Shown: positions 43,391 through 54,930 of the stretch, piece after piece
Numbering within the stretch: the first letter of the stretch is position 1
Layout of the letters: each line of letters starts with the position of its first letter
From: Polyporus tsugae
Taxonomy: Eukaryota > Basidiomycota > Agaricomycetes > Polyporales > Polyporaceae
Assembly (NCBI GenBank): GCA_024305745.1
Contig: JAHRBS010000010.1
Location: 3,541,501-3,605,500, forward strand
Direction: 5' to 3'
DNA length: 64,000 nucleotides
Program-made: the position numbers and the translations under genes
Notes under the pieces: generated by a model
What the model was told of the DNA's origin: nothing
The model's input: only the letters and a program-made list of their open reading frames with translations
Databases searched by the model: none

Positions 43391-44787
43391 CAGCAAAGAG
43401 CGAATTGATACGGAAAGCTGATTTTTGATTTCCTCGGCGCTCATGAAGGCGCCTGAGTCGCAAGCCCGCCCGCGATGACGCGCGATACTTGCGCGCCCGT
43501 GCGCCTAACTCGCGCGTCGCGCGGCCTTGAACGCAAACGCAGACAGCCTCTTTTTTGGCTCGTTTCTTGTACAATACAACACTCCCTACATGTAACCTGA
43601 AGCCCTGAAGTACCCTGCAGCATCCTCCGGGGTGATAGTGTGGCATGCATCGCTAATGTCCGACACACCATGTGGTTCTCTGTTCCAACGACGTCTGAGT
43701 ACTGATTTGACTTTCGCGAAAGCCATCTCGATCGGATTGAAGTCGGGTGAGTATGGAGGCAAGAATACAAGCTTGCACCCTGAAAAATACTGTCATTGTG
43801 ATGGCGACGAGTATCATATGTTAGTACTCACAAGCCTGGTCTTCGACAAGCTCACGGACAGCTTCCGAGTGATGAATGTTGCAATTGTCCAGCACAAGTA
43901 TGCTCCTAGGACCTGGATAGGGCGATGTATATGGTATCTGTCCAGTAGTCAATGAATAGGACAAGGGGATCATGTGTTGTCACAACATACCACAAACTCG
44001 CGGAGGAAATCAACAAACATATCTGAAGTTACTGACCCCTCGAAGATCTTCCAAGTGATAAGTCCATCCAGCGTCAGGATTGGGAGGAGGGAGTACCGCT
44101 TTCCGCGCACAAAGCAAGCCCGTTGTACGCAGCGCATCCCAATGGGAGCCCAGCCTCGACGACGAGTTGATGTGCGTGCGTCCACCGCACTCTCATCTCC
44201 GAACATGAGCTGAGCGGGGTCGGTGACTAGTTGGGCCATGTAAGCCACAAATTCTGCCCGTACTTCATCATTCCTCTCCTTGGCAATCTTGGTGACGACC
44301 TTTGAGGACCAATGCATAGCTCGGAGGGTGCGAAGAACGGTGCGGATGGATATGTGAAGGAGGAACTCTTTCGCCAGGTACTCCTGGATCTCGTCGACTC
44401 AGCATAGATGGTCGGTCGTTCTTCGAGGAGAGCTCGGATGTGAGGGATGATGATTCCAGACACGCGGCGATGTCTACCAGGCTTGCGCGCGAGGGGATTG
44501 TACGAAACCCCGTATTTGCGGTGATATTCGAGGGTAGCGTAGACGAGGCTCTTCTTGATGCCCAGTACTGAACATATCTCCTACACAGAGCGTCCCTGCT
44601 CGAAGCATAGCACAGGGATACGATCCTTGATGTCGCGAGAGACAGAGCGTCGAGGCATGAAGCAGGGAGGATATTTCACAGTGACAGTACATGGCGCGCG
44701 AGGCATCGCGGCGGCACACACGCGCGCGCTTCAACAAGCGCCCTGCGTTTTGCGTTTTGCGTTTCCGTATCAATTCGCTCTTTGCTG
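43391..44787 (-). mobile_element. Tc1/mariner-type transposon with perfect terminal inverted repeats
   Basis: 1397 bp. Both ends begin CAGCAAAGAGCGAATTGATA and are identical for 26 bp. They are flanked by TA (43389-43390 and 44788-44789), the standard Tc1/mariner target duplication. It encodes one transposase on the minus strand. The perfect repeats suggest recent movement, although the transposase has a stop and a frameshift. It is inserted just downstream of the LARP7-like gene. Confidence 0.93.
43586..44658 (-). pseudogene. Tc1-like DDE transposase, two introns, near-intact
   Basis: The start at 44658 reads MPRRSVSRDIKDRIPVLC, an N-terminal helix-turn-helix (ICSVLGIKKSLVYATLEYH). The DDE core has MFGDESAVDARTSTRRRGW (first Asp), SILVLDNCNIHHSEAV (second) and LVFLPPYSPDFNPIEMAFAKVK (third acidic residue), the IS630/Tc1 pattern. 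Introns 43938-43990 (53 bp) and 43780-43831 (52 bp) restore the frame. A TAG interrupts codons at about 44594 (GRSV-stop-EIC) and a frameshift lies near 44400. Otherwise complete; only a few changes from functional. Confidence 0.85.
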
Positions 44788-45341
44788 TAAGCTATGATGA
44801 TACACAAAAGCGGCAGGGATAGGAATGAAGACAGTGGCGCGCATACCGCGTATTGTGGTGCTAGCACATACCATATGGTACGGACTCTACACGAACACCA
44901 AACACCAGATGGATACAACAAGTATAGTACCCTGGACCGCACGTACGTACGTAGCAGTAAGCAGCACATGTAATGATACACAAACGACATAGCTACCCAC
45001 CAACGGCGGGAGACTGGAATGACCGCATTTAAGCAATAGTAAGGACATACATAGTAGGCAACTTTTAAGCGCATTGCAGCGAGGCGCGAGGCGGAACGGC
45101 AGCGAGAGCAAGATCGAGAGCGTGAAGCAAGCAGCGGGAGGTAAGCAGCGAAGGTGGACGACGTCGTCAAAGATAAAAAGAGAACAAGCCGGGTCGACAT
45201 CGTGGTGTCGTGACGATAGAAGTGTGAGTATAAGTAGGTGTCGCAGTGCGTGTGTGTGTGTGTGTGGGTGGGTGAGGTATCGCAGGTAGTGGTAGTGGTG
45301 TGGTCGGTGTCGCATATAGGTCGGTTACGCACGTAGTACGC
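44788..45341. other. Intergenic, with GT microsatellite
   Basis: No gene seen. A (GT)n tract at about 45248-45267 is followed by GGGTGGGTG. This is the 3' flank of the NADAR gene. Confidence 0.5.
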
Positions 45342-47571
45342 TCACGAATCGAGCTCCTCCCTCAGCCGGCTCCGCACCTGCATGAGCACGCGCCCGAGGA
45401 GGTTCAAGCCCTGCCCGATCGTCCCGTCGCCCCAGACCACGTCCGGGTCCTCGAACACAAGGTCCGCCCCGCCCGTCGCCATCAGCATCTCCCTCAGCAC
45501 CTCGTGCTGCACGAACTTGTGGTACAGCACCTCCTCCAGCTAAGTACACCCCCGCCCCACCCCGCGCCCGCATCGTCAGCCTCCTCTCCCTCCTACAGGA
45601 CGAACGAAAAAACGAACGGACGCACCATCTCGAGCTTGACGTCCTCCCAGTCGCCCCTCCAATACTCCCTCAGGCCCTCCGCGACCGCGACCGCCTCCTC
45701 CGCCGTCCCGCACCCCCTGACGCGCTCCGCGAGCTCGTCCCGCCCGCCCAAAAACTTGAGCGCCTCGAACAGGTGCACGCCCGTCGGGTACGACCGGTGC
45801 CCGAAATGCACCCTGTGCGCCGAGAAGTGCAGCAGCCCCGCCAGCTCCCCCGTCCGCCGGATCTTCACCATCGGCGGCGGTGGCGGCGGTGGCGGAGGAG
45901 GAGGTGGTGGCGGCTGCGGCGTCGGCATCCGCGGTGGGGGGCCCATCCGCGTGGGAACGGGAGTGGGGGTGGGGCCGGGGGGCATACCGACGTGCAGCGC
46001 GGCGGTCGCAGGCGTCGCGTTGGGCACGTAGCCCGGCATCGCCCCTGCTCCCACCACCCCCGAAGCAAAGACGTGCGGCGGCGGCGGCGGCGGCGCTTGG
46101 GCGACGGCGAGGGGCACGCCGTCCGGGCCGATGGGCGGGTGGTTGTACACGAGCGCCATGCTCCCGTCGGGCATGTGCTGCACGACCGGGTACACGGCGA
46201 CGGCCTGCCCGCCGACGAACGTCTGCGGCTGCTGCAGCTGTACGTATGGCGCCGCCGCCGTCGCGTCGAGCTCTTCTTCGGGCCGGCGCGAGCTGGACCC
46301 GGTGAGGCGGCTGCTCAGCGAGCGGAACAGGCCGCCCTTCTTCTTCTTCTTCTCCTTCTCATTGCCCGAGCGCGTGCCAGGGTGGTGGTGGTGTCCTGGG
46401 GCGGGTTGTGGCGCGATGTTCACCGCGCCGACGGTGTGGATCGCGGGCGCCGCGGCGATCTTCGCCTTCAGAGCCGCGTCGTCGATCGGTCTGCGGAGCT
46501 CTTCGAGCAGCTTCGCATACGGGGACGAGTGCAAGATGTCCCGAGGAGGGGCGGGGAGCGGATTGTTACTCCGCTGAATGGGTTCAAATGGTCGAGGTCG
46601 GTACGGAGGCAGCTCAGGCTCGACCGGCTGAGGTTGAGGCATCCCGCCCATCCCCTGCTCGGGCTGCGCAGGCCAATCGTTCATGGGATAAACACCAGGG
46701 TGATGCGGAAATGGCGGTCCCCCCATGAAGTTCTGAGGGATGACAGGAGCCTGGCGTGGGTCGTCGAACGGAGGTGAGTCGTGGGTGTACGCAGGAGACG
46801 ACTCCGCTCTGCGATGCCTTCTGCCGGGTTCACCATTACGTTGCAGGATGGGTTGTGGAGTGCGCGTGCGATTGGCATGGCGATTGCGGACGGGGTCGAA
46901 CGGGCCGTACTGGCCGGGGGCGAGGGGAGGTTGCAACCTCGCACGGGCCTCTGCAGTCAACTCATCCTCCTCCTCCGAAGACGAATCCCACGGTTGGCCG
47001 GGAGCCATGTAAGGGGTGGCTGCGCGACCGCGGCGCGATGAAGGTAGTGGAGGGATAACGGGGCCGTCGACGCTGCTCTGGCCGGGCGGGGGAGCAACAA
47101 ACTGGGGTTCGGGCATGGTGGGCCCCATGTTCATAGCTGGTGCGGGGAATGGATTACCGGCCGTTGGGATCGCGCCGTTCATGCCTAACCCAGGAACGAC
47201 AGGGGTTATACCGGCCTGCATCTGGGGTTGAGGGAAGAGTATCTGTTGGGCAGGCAAGTATTGGCCATGAGGAGCTACGGGGAGAGGTCATGGGAGGAGT
47301 GGAGTCAAGAAACTGATCCGAAGACGATAGGAAATGGAGTGGACGTACTAACGTAGGGACCTTGCCCATAGGTCATCTGAGGGTACCCTGCAGGCGCGTA
47401 TGGCACCTGCGGAAGGTAATCTTCACCAACTCCATCGTCCTCGTAGTAGTTCCTGTCATAGTTCGCCTTCCTCCCTCGGGTAGTGTATCCACGGGTACGG
47501 TCTCGGTAGACGGGATCGGAGGGTATTCGTGAGCGGGAGTCAAGACCGGGACGACTGGGGTTGTTGCCCAT
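45342..47571 (-). CDS. NADAR-domain protein with long disordered N-terminus
   Basis: Exons 47349-47571, 45626-47274 and 45342-45539; 689 residues, phases consistent. The first ~540 residues are low complexity: Pro, Gln and Gly-rich, with a poly-Pro tract (~12 Pro) just before the domain. From ~541 the domain reads GLLHFSAHRVHFGHRSYPTG, HLFEALKFLGG and, after the last intron, DVVWGDGTIGQGLNLLGRVLMQVRSRLREEL. This is the NADAR/YbiA signature (EHxFQxxK-like Glu in HLFEALKF; WG.G..G.N.LG..LM.VR). Bacterial members cleave N-glycosidic bonds of riboflavin intermediates or remove ADP-ribose from guanine. The start MGNNPSRP fits an N-myristoylation signal. The eukaryotic role is unknown. Confidence 0.85.
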
Positions 47572-50345
47572 GAGCCTCTATCACTCGAAGGTTTAGCGAC
47601 GGGCGGTATTAGATGCAGCAGCGGGAAGCGGGGTGAAGGGGAGCGCTAGCACTGGGAGAGCGCAAGAGGTATCACAGGACCAGATAGAAGATGGTGCCAA
47701 GCTGAAGGGTATATCGGACAAGGACAACGAGGCGAGCTCATGAAGAGGAGTGTGGTGGACTGTCTGCACAGTACACGCCGTCCGAAGACGATCCAAGGCC
47801 GAGTTCGCCAACAAATTCTCAACCTCGAGGCAGCCGGCACACGTGGTTCCCATCACGCGACCGCGACGCGTCGCGATCACGCCGCGTCTCACCAAGCGCT
47901 CGAGACGGGTGGACACCTTGCCGATCACGAACGAGAAGTAACAGTGTAGAAGAGGCCGACAGCATTAAGTCGCTTACCTAGCCAGACCGTGCTAACAACT
48001 ACGATAGTCGTACATTGACTACAGCCTCCAGTAGACGCAAGTTTCTCGGAGTGTCGCATAAGCTATGTGCTAGACCTCCGAGAAGCCAGCGGACATGACG
48101 CAGCATAAGCGACCCAAAAGAGGGATGTGAAGCTGTGGTGGGAGGAAAAGTAACCACGAGCCATTTTGGCGGGGATACTTTAGTATATATACCACGTCGC
48201 CATCCGCTTCGTCCTCCCGGCACACCGTCACATTGTGACCATCGAAGGAGACTGTGAAGAGCTCGGGAAGGATCGAGACGCCGATTGTCCGCCACTGTTA
48301 TGGGTTCTAGATCTAGATTGAACGTGTTCTGGCCAGGAAATCGAGAAGACGATATGTTGCGATTGGATGAAGCGGGCAGAAAGGACGGACTCACATCGAC
48401 CCATCTGACACACTGTTGTTTGCCCCCGTCTGTACTCCGAGAGTCCGCGCTGGATGAGACGCTCAATGAGACGCTGGATGAGACGCTGCCGAGTGATGAT
48501 ACGGATTCTGTCGGCGAGGATTCCTCTGCGTGACCATGGTGCAATTGTAGCCCAAGAATCCGCGTCGAGTGGATCGTCTGGAGGATCGCGCAGACCATAG
48601 GACATGCAGAGCACCTCGAGCCCAGGAGTGGGAAAAGCTCACCGGTGCTCACCACCGGGACCTCTACGTATATGCGTATGGTCCAGCATGGTGCTGCCAA
48701 CGCATCACGCCATGGCTAACATTCCATGTCGCTTCAGAACCATGATATCTTCTACGACTGTATACGCGGATGCATGGTACGGACGCAACCGTCACAACTC
48801 GCGCTGCGGAGACAGGAGCAAGGCTCTGTCGTGCAACGAACTTACCATAAGCAGATCGCGGCCTCCAAGAATTCGCGGTCGGCCTCAATGGGAGTCGCGG
48901 CGGTTGACATACGCCACATCCTGTAACGACGTGGCGCAAGTCGAGTCGGCCCGCGTGAGATGTTTGTGTCTTGCGCATCTCGCGAATGCTGAACTTTACT
49001 AGAACAGGATGCCTACCTCGTGTGGCACTCGGAGCGCAGATCCGACGACTTGTGTCCATTCCAGCGTTTGAAGGAGCGTATCCCTATGTATGGTTATCTC
49101 CGTGCTTGCTCCGCCAGTGGTCAGATACTGAACCCCGTGTGGAACAACAGCGTTTGGCTGACGCTGGACTGGTACCTTTGCGCTAGTTAGAAGGGTCATA
49201 CGACGGTAGAGGCGATAGCTGAGACGCACGCGCGAGAACATCAACAAATGGCGTGAGATTGTGTTATGTTCATCCGGACGATGTCTTCGCGTTTTTGACG
49301 ACCAGGAGATATGAATATGTTCTACTCACCTTCTGTCATAGATGGCGGAGCCAGAGCGGATTGCTTGCCTTGCGAAGACAGGCAGGGGGATACTGTGGCG
49401 CGAATAGTACAGGTGGAGAAAGCCACAGATCGCCCGCAGTAGCCAGGTTTGTGTGCTTTTGATTGCCAGGAGCGCTGACGCGTCCGCGGTCTGACATTGT
49501 GTGGTCGATAACATTCCGAGTTGAAGGTGAATTCGTCGTCTGCCAAAGTGTGACGCTGGTGCGAGAGTCGGAAAGATACGCCCATGCCGCAACCCGGTGT
49601 TCCTGTAGTCCTGTCCCACGGCCTGCGGGTGAAAGGTCGGCAAGTACCTCCGTCGGTCCACGGAGTCTCTTGAGGCGAGAGTAGCACACTGCGAGCGAGG
49701 TGAAAGAAAGCAAGCGAGAGAGAGAGAGAGGTTGCAATTGGTCCTGAGGCGGCCGGAAGCGAGCGTTTGTGGAGAGAGGGAAACCACCGAGCTTCTAATA
49801 ATAGACCGGCGCTTGCCATGCGATCGCCACAACACAACCCGACCTTGCCAAAACGGGCACGCTCGTTCTCGTCCACGGACCGCCTCTATCATATCCCCCG
49901 CTCTCACTCTCGACCGCTCTGCACCGGCAAATGTGCACCACGCGTACTCTGTGATGCTGCGCGGCTCCGCTATTCAGTATGACGTAGCCCTAGCGCAGCG
50001 TTGTGAGAGCATCAAGGGGCAGCAGGGGGAAGAAGGACGCCGGAATTGTCCGACTGAGCAGCTGTTCCAATCGAAAGCGGGAGCTATCGTACAGCGGGTT
50101 CTGCGGGGAAGGAGAAGCCGGATGGGGGCGAGATGATAAGACTGCGGGCGGCCAGGATCAACGCCCCAGCCAAGTGGTGCCCCTCCTCTCATCGTATTTC
50201 GTACTCGGACTCGCTGTGCCGGGCTCTCGATCATCCTATCGCTTCTTCACCCACGCCCTTCTCTCTAGCTCTGACCTTTTTGTCGTCACACCACCGCCCC
50301 GCGCTGCGCCAACGTCACCCGCAAACCGTATAAAGACCAGGCAAG
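47572..50345. other. 2.8-kb gap without a recognisable gene
   Basis: Several open frames exist on both strands (for example 47593-47928, 48228-48614, 49322-49876 minus), but none shows a domain, continuous splice model or coherent composition. An AG-repeat lies near 49715. The left end should hold the NADAR promoter, the right end the protease promoter. Confidence 0.45.
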
Positions 50346-52117
50346 ATGGGCTGTCTCCTCTCCAAGTTCTCCGCCTCCCCCGCAAAGTCCACACAAACTC
50401 CAGCCATGCAGAAGATGCTCCCCCTCGTCCGTCCCGAGCACTACCAGGGCAAACGTCCCTCCTTCCAGGCCGCGTACGCTCGTGCTGCCAACCGTTATGG
50501 CTTCGAGGCCGGCCGCAACGCCGGCTTCGCCAAGCGCAACGGCGTCGTCGTCAAGGTCAAGTCCAAGGACGACAAGGGCACCAAACACGAAGTCCCCGCC
50601 ACCTCCATCCAGAACGGTGCGTAGGTTTCGTCGACTTTGTGGCGGCGCTGACCTAATGTCTGGTATTTGCGGCGCATCTAAACCATTGAACCGTGACCTT
50701 ATCAGAGTGAGTCCCTTGGCCGCGCCTCGCGCTATGACGTCTCCATGGGCACATCTAACGCCACATGCTCTTTCTAGTATGGAGTACGTTGTGCCAGTTA
50801 AGATTGGCACCCCTGGCGTCACTCTCAACCTCGACTTCGACACCGGTTCGTCGGATCTCTGGGTCTGGAGGTGGGTCCCATCATACATCCCTCACTTGAA
50901 TCCCACGCCTCGTGTGCTCAACCCGCCTTTCGCACCATCCAGCTCTCAGGTCCGCAACGCTACCAAGTACAAGGGCCACACCATTTACGACCCCACCAAG
51001 TCCTCCACCGCCAAGGCGGCCGATGGCTCGTGGAACATCAGCTACGGCGACGGTTCTTCTGCTTCTGGCAACGTCTACTCCGAGACCGTCACCCTCGGCG
51101 ACCTCGCCATCCCCGGCCAGGCTGTTGAGCTCGCCAAGAAGCTGAGCTCTAGCTTCCTCCAGGACAGCGGTAACGATGGTCTCCTTGGTCTTGCGTGGCC
51201 CTCGATCAACACCGTGAACCCGCGCCCTGTCGCCACTCCCGTGGAGAACCTGATCAGCAAGAAGATGATCGACCCCGTGCGTTTATATATAGGTCCATAT
51301 ATGCGCAAACACTAGGCTGACGATTCCGCATATATACAGCCGGTCTTCACCGTGAAGCTCGGCCGTGGTGACACCGAGGCCGGGTTCTACTCCTTCGGTG
51401 CGTAGCATACAGCAAGTCTTTCATCTGTCACGCGATCCTCACATGTGCATCTTTCTAGGATACATTGATACCGAGGTCACCTCCAACCCCCTCACGTATA
51501 CCGCAGTTGACAAGTGAGTATTATGCCGCATATATTGCCCTAGCGACGGCGTTCTAATACGCACCGTCTCTCAACTAGCTCCCAAGGCTTCTGGCAAGTC
51601 GATTCACTGTCATGGTCGCTCGGCGGGCAGAAGAAGGAGCGCTCTGGCAACACCACCATCCTCGACACCGGCACCACCCTCCTCCTCGTTTCCGACGACG
51701 TCGTGGAGGAGCTCTACGGTGGGTCTAGCACAATGCATCTGTGCTATATAAGATGCTGACGCTCGGTCGTCTAGGCGCGATCGAGGGTGCGACCTACGAT
51801 GATGAGCAAGGTGGCTACAAGTTCCCCACGGACGCCACCGTCCCCGACGTCGAGTTCGCTGTCGGCGACACGCTCTACAAGGTCAACGCCAAGGACATCG
51901 CGTTCAGCGACGCTGGCGATGGCTTCGTCTTTGGCGGCATCCAGAGCCGCGGTAACATGGACTTCGACATCTTTGGCGACGTCTTCTTGAAGTCCGTCTA
52001 CGTTGTCTGTGAGTACCGTTTCCCGTCTGCAATTCACGTGTCGTCCATGCTGATGAGTGCATGCTTCCAGTCAACCAAGGCGAGACGACGGTCGGCCTTG
52101 CCCAGCGCGATGACTAG
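50346..52117 (+). CDS. A1-family aspartic protease without classical signal peptide
   Basis: Exons 50346-50616, (1-nt exon 50706), 50778-50870, 50943-51276, 51340-51397, 51459-51513, 51579-51718, 51775-52008 and 52071-52117; 410 residues. An alternative donor at 50621 removes the micro-exon and gives 411. Catalytic Asp112 is in DFDTGSSDLWVW and Asp300 in ILDTGTTLLLV. The flap ISYGDGSSASGNVYSE, NDGLLGLAWPSINTV and DIFGDVFLKSVYVV are all typical pepsin-like. The propeptide region (MQKMLPLVRPEHYQGKRPSF) is unusual: the protein starts MGCLLSKF, a myristoyl/palmitoyl-type sequence, not a secretion signal. A TATAAAG box ends only ~10 bp before this ATG, so translation might start at the ATG at 50406. 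Confidence 0.88.
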
Positions 52118-52639
52118 ACGTCGCGCCCCATTTCACACTATATACCCACTGGAACCTACGCACGGACGGTACCTACTGGAGCACCTTCTCGGTTGTAATT
52201 CTTGTCAAAGCTGTGGTCCACATGATGGCTTGTGCGCGAGGATATGATCTGTTGTGATGTGTCTTACGATGTTCACGAACCACTTGCATTGTACTACCTA
52301 CTCTGCATACGCACCTCTGTTTGTTTACGTTGTAATGAATTTCGTGGGCTTTTATTATATAATTGCACCTGCACCTGCAATGCAAAGCGGTTACGTCGGT
52401 ATGGGGGAGGTGTGGCTTGCCTGCCTCACCTCGGTAAGCTGATTGCAGTGAGAAGGACGGTTGCACGATTAACCGCACAACGAGGGTACTACATGGGAGA
52501 TATTTTCCGTGTTTCAGAGGGAAAGAAAACGTAGAAAATCGTACATACATATCGTACAAGTCATTCCGACGCCGCGCCGTCGTGCGTAGCGTGGGGACCT
52601 CTTTTCAGAGGCGGACTCCAGGGCGGGCGGGCGGCAAGG
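52118..52639. other. Convergent 3' region
   Basis: Protease (plus) and transporter 1 (minus) end towards each other here. No gene seen. Confidence 0.5.
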
Positions 52640-54930
52640 TCACGCCGCACCGCTCTTCTCGTCGTCGACGAGCTCCCGGACGAGCTCAGCCCGGCCGCCA
52701 GGCTCGCCCGTCTTGACCCTGACGGCGACCCTGACCCTGCGCTTGCCAGTGCGCGCGGCGGCGGAGGCCATGGCGGGCCAGGGCTGGCCGAACAGCGCGT
52801 CGAGCTCCTCGAGGGTGCGCCCGCGTGTCTCGACGGCGAAGAGGAACCAGAGGGCGGCGGCGCAGACGTTCCAGACGACGAAGACGAAGTAGTACTTGTA
52901 GCCCCAGCGCTCGAGGCCGACCGCGTTGGCGAACGTGTTCACGAAGCCGGCGCAGTTGGAGATGAGGATGTGCACTGGTGCCGGTTGCCGGTTGCCACGG
53001 GGTTGCCACGGGGGGTGACGTGAGGGGGGTCAGTTAGTGCGGGTTCGGTCGCCGGGGGAGAAAGGTGGAGAGACGAAGAAGGGAGAAAGGAAGGAAGGAG
53101 GGAGTGGGGAAGCAGAAGAGGGAGAGAGAGGAAGAGGGAGAGAGGGAGAGAAGGAGAGAGTGTGAGACGCACCGCCCATGCCCTTCGCGCGCGTCTTCTG
53201 GTCCATGACCTCGGCGCAGTAGAGCGCCTGGAGGGGCGTGTACGTGAAGCTGTACACGATTCCGAAGAGGAAGATGAACGTGATGGTCGCGTTCGCGCCG
53301 TTCGTGTTCGTGTTCCCCTTAGCGCCGAACTTGCTGGAGAGCGCGGCGACGATCGCGAGGAGCACCGCGAGCGCGAGCGCGCCGAGGTAGAGGCGCGGGC
53401 GGCGGTTCACGCGGTCGGTGATGAGCGCGCCGGCGAATGCGCCGAAGCAGGAGAGGATGTTGTTCGCGAAGTTGTAAACGAGTTGGGTGTGCGTGGACGT
53501 CACGCCTGCGTTGGCGAGTACCGTGGGCAGGAAGTACGTGATCAACTGTGGGCCCGGGGAGAAGGGGATGTATGTTTTAGTTTGACTGCTAGTGGCGCGA
53601 TCGTACAGCGTCGCGTCCGCGAGCAAAACGGGATGCACTCACGCCGTTGCCCGCGAGCTGGCCGTTGATGCACATGAGCACGAGGGCGAGGGTGCGCCAG
53701 CGAGCGTTGGCGGTGGCGACGAGCGAGGAGTAGTCCCAGACGGGCTCCATCTTGCGGACCTCGATCATCTCTATGAACTCTTTGAGCTGGAGCTCGATCA
53801 GCGGGTTCGTCCTCCCGTCATTCGAATGGTACTTGATCATCACCGCACGCGCTTCCTCGACACGCCCGCGCGAGACGAGCCAACGCGGCGACTCGGGGCA
53901 AAACCAGACACATGACATGACAATCACTGGTGGCGCGACCTGCAGGTAGGGTTGTGTGAGCATCGGGATCTTGTGCCCGTCCAAGCGTTGGAGAGTAGAA
54001 CGCCAGGTGACGGTCCGGAGCCCGAACCGACTCGAACGGGTGTGGGATAATAGACTTTGGATGTGGAGCGGTGGTCACAGACGCACCTGGAGGATGAGGG
54101 GCAACCGCCACGCCCAAGTGCTGTTCATCGTCTGCGTGCCGACCATGACGCCCGTCGCGGGGATGGCCCCGACGAAGAAGCACGAGTTGTACATCGCGCC
54201 GAGGCGGCCGCGCCAGTTGGCGGGCGCGAGCTCCGTGACCCACATCGGCGCGGCGGTCGTGCTGATCGCGATCCCGAACCCGAGCGTGAAGCGCCCCCCG
54301 AGGAACATGGCCCGGCTCTGCGCGCCGGTGATGATCGCTGCTCCGAGGAGGATGATGAACCCGCCGATGAACATGCCCGCGCGCCGCCCGAACCGCTCGC
54401 TGGCGGGCCCCGCGAAGAACGCGCCAGCGCAGTTGCCGGCGACATAGATTAGGAAGACTAGGTAAGCGAGGAGGGGGAGAGCGGGGAGATAAGCCGCTAT
54501 TCGGCAAGGAGTGTAGAGGGTGGGATGGCGGGGCGGGGAGAGCGTGGAGATAGGCACTCACTGATACCAGTGCTCGCGCCGACCTCCTTGTAGTGGAAAT
54601 ACTGGAGGTACTGGTCCATGGCGTTGATGCCACCCATGAGTGAGCCGTCGAAACCTGCGAACGCGGTACTCAGGCAAAGCGAACGCGAGACGTGACACGG
54701 AGGGACGACCTACCTGATGATACCGCATTCAAGAACCCGACCATGCAGATAAAGTAGAGCGAGATAGCACGTCTACTCCACGGGTCGAGCTTGGTGTTGT
54801 CGATGGCGGCCTTGAGGTCTGCATTGTAGATGGTGTCTTCTATCCTGGCACCTTGGTCCACAGTCCCGCTCGTCGGGGAATCGATGCGCTCCTTCTCCTC
54901 GTAGCTGCCGTCGCGTTTCGTATCAGACAT
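52640..54930 (-). CDS. MFS sugar transporter 1
   Basis: Exons 54714-54930, 54562-54654, 54087-54457, 53643-53939, 53173-53545 and 52640-52974; 561 residues, phases consistent. The family motifs are all present: GFDGSLMGG in helix 1, ERFGRRAG in loop 2-3, GRFTLGFGIAI, ELAPANWRGRLGAM, PESPRWLVSRGR before the central loop, and VETRGRTLEELDALF after helix 12. This is the sugar-porter subfamily (fungal hexose/lactose-permease-like), a plasma-membrane proton symporter with 12 helices. The N-terminal ~70 residues are hydrophilic. Two longer introns (147 and 198 bp) are pyrimidine- or AG-rich. The substrate cannot be read; the closeness to glyoxal oxidase suggests plant-derived sugars. Confidence 0.92.
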
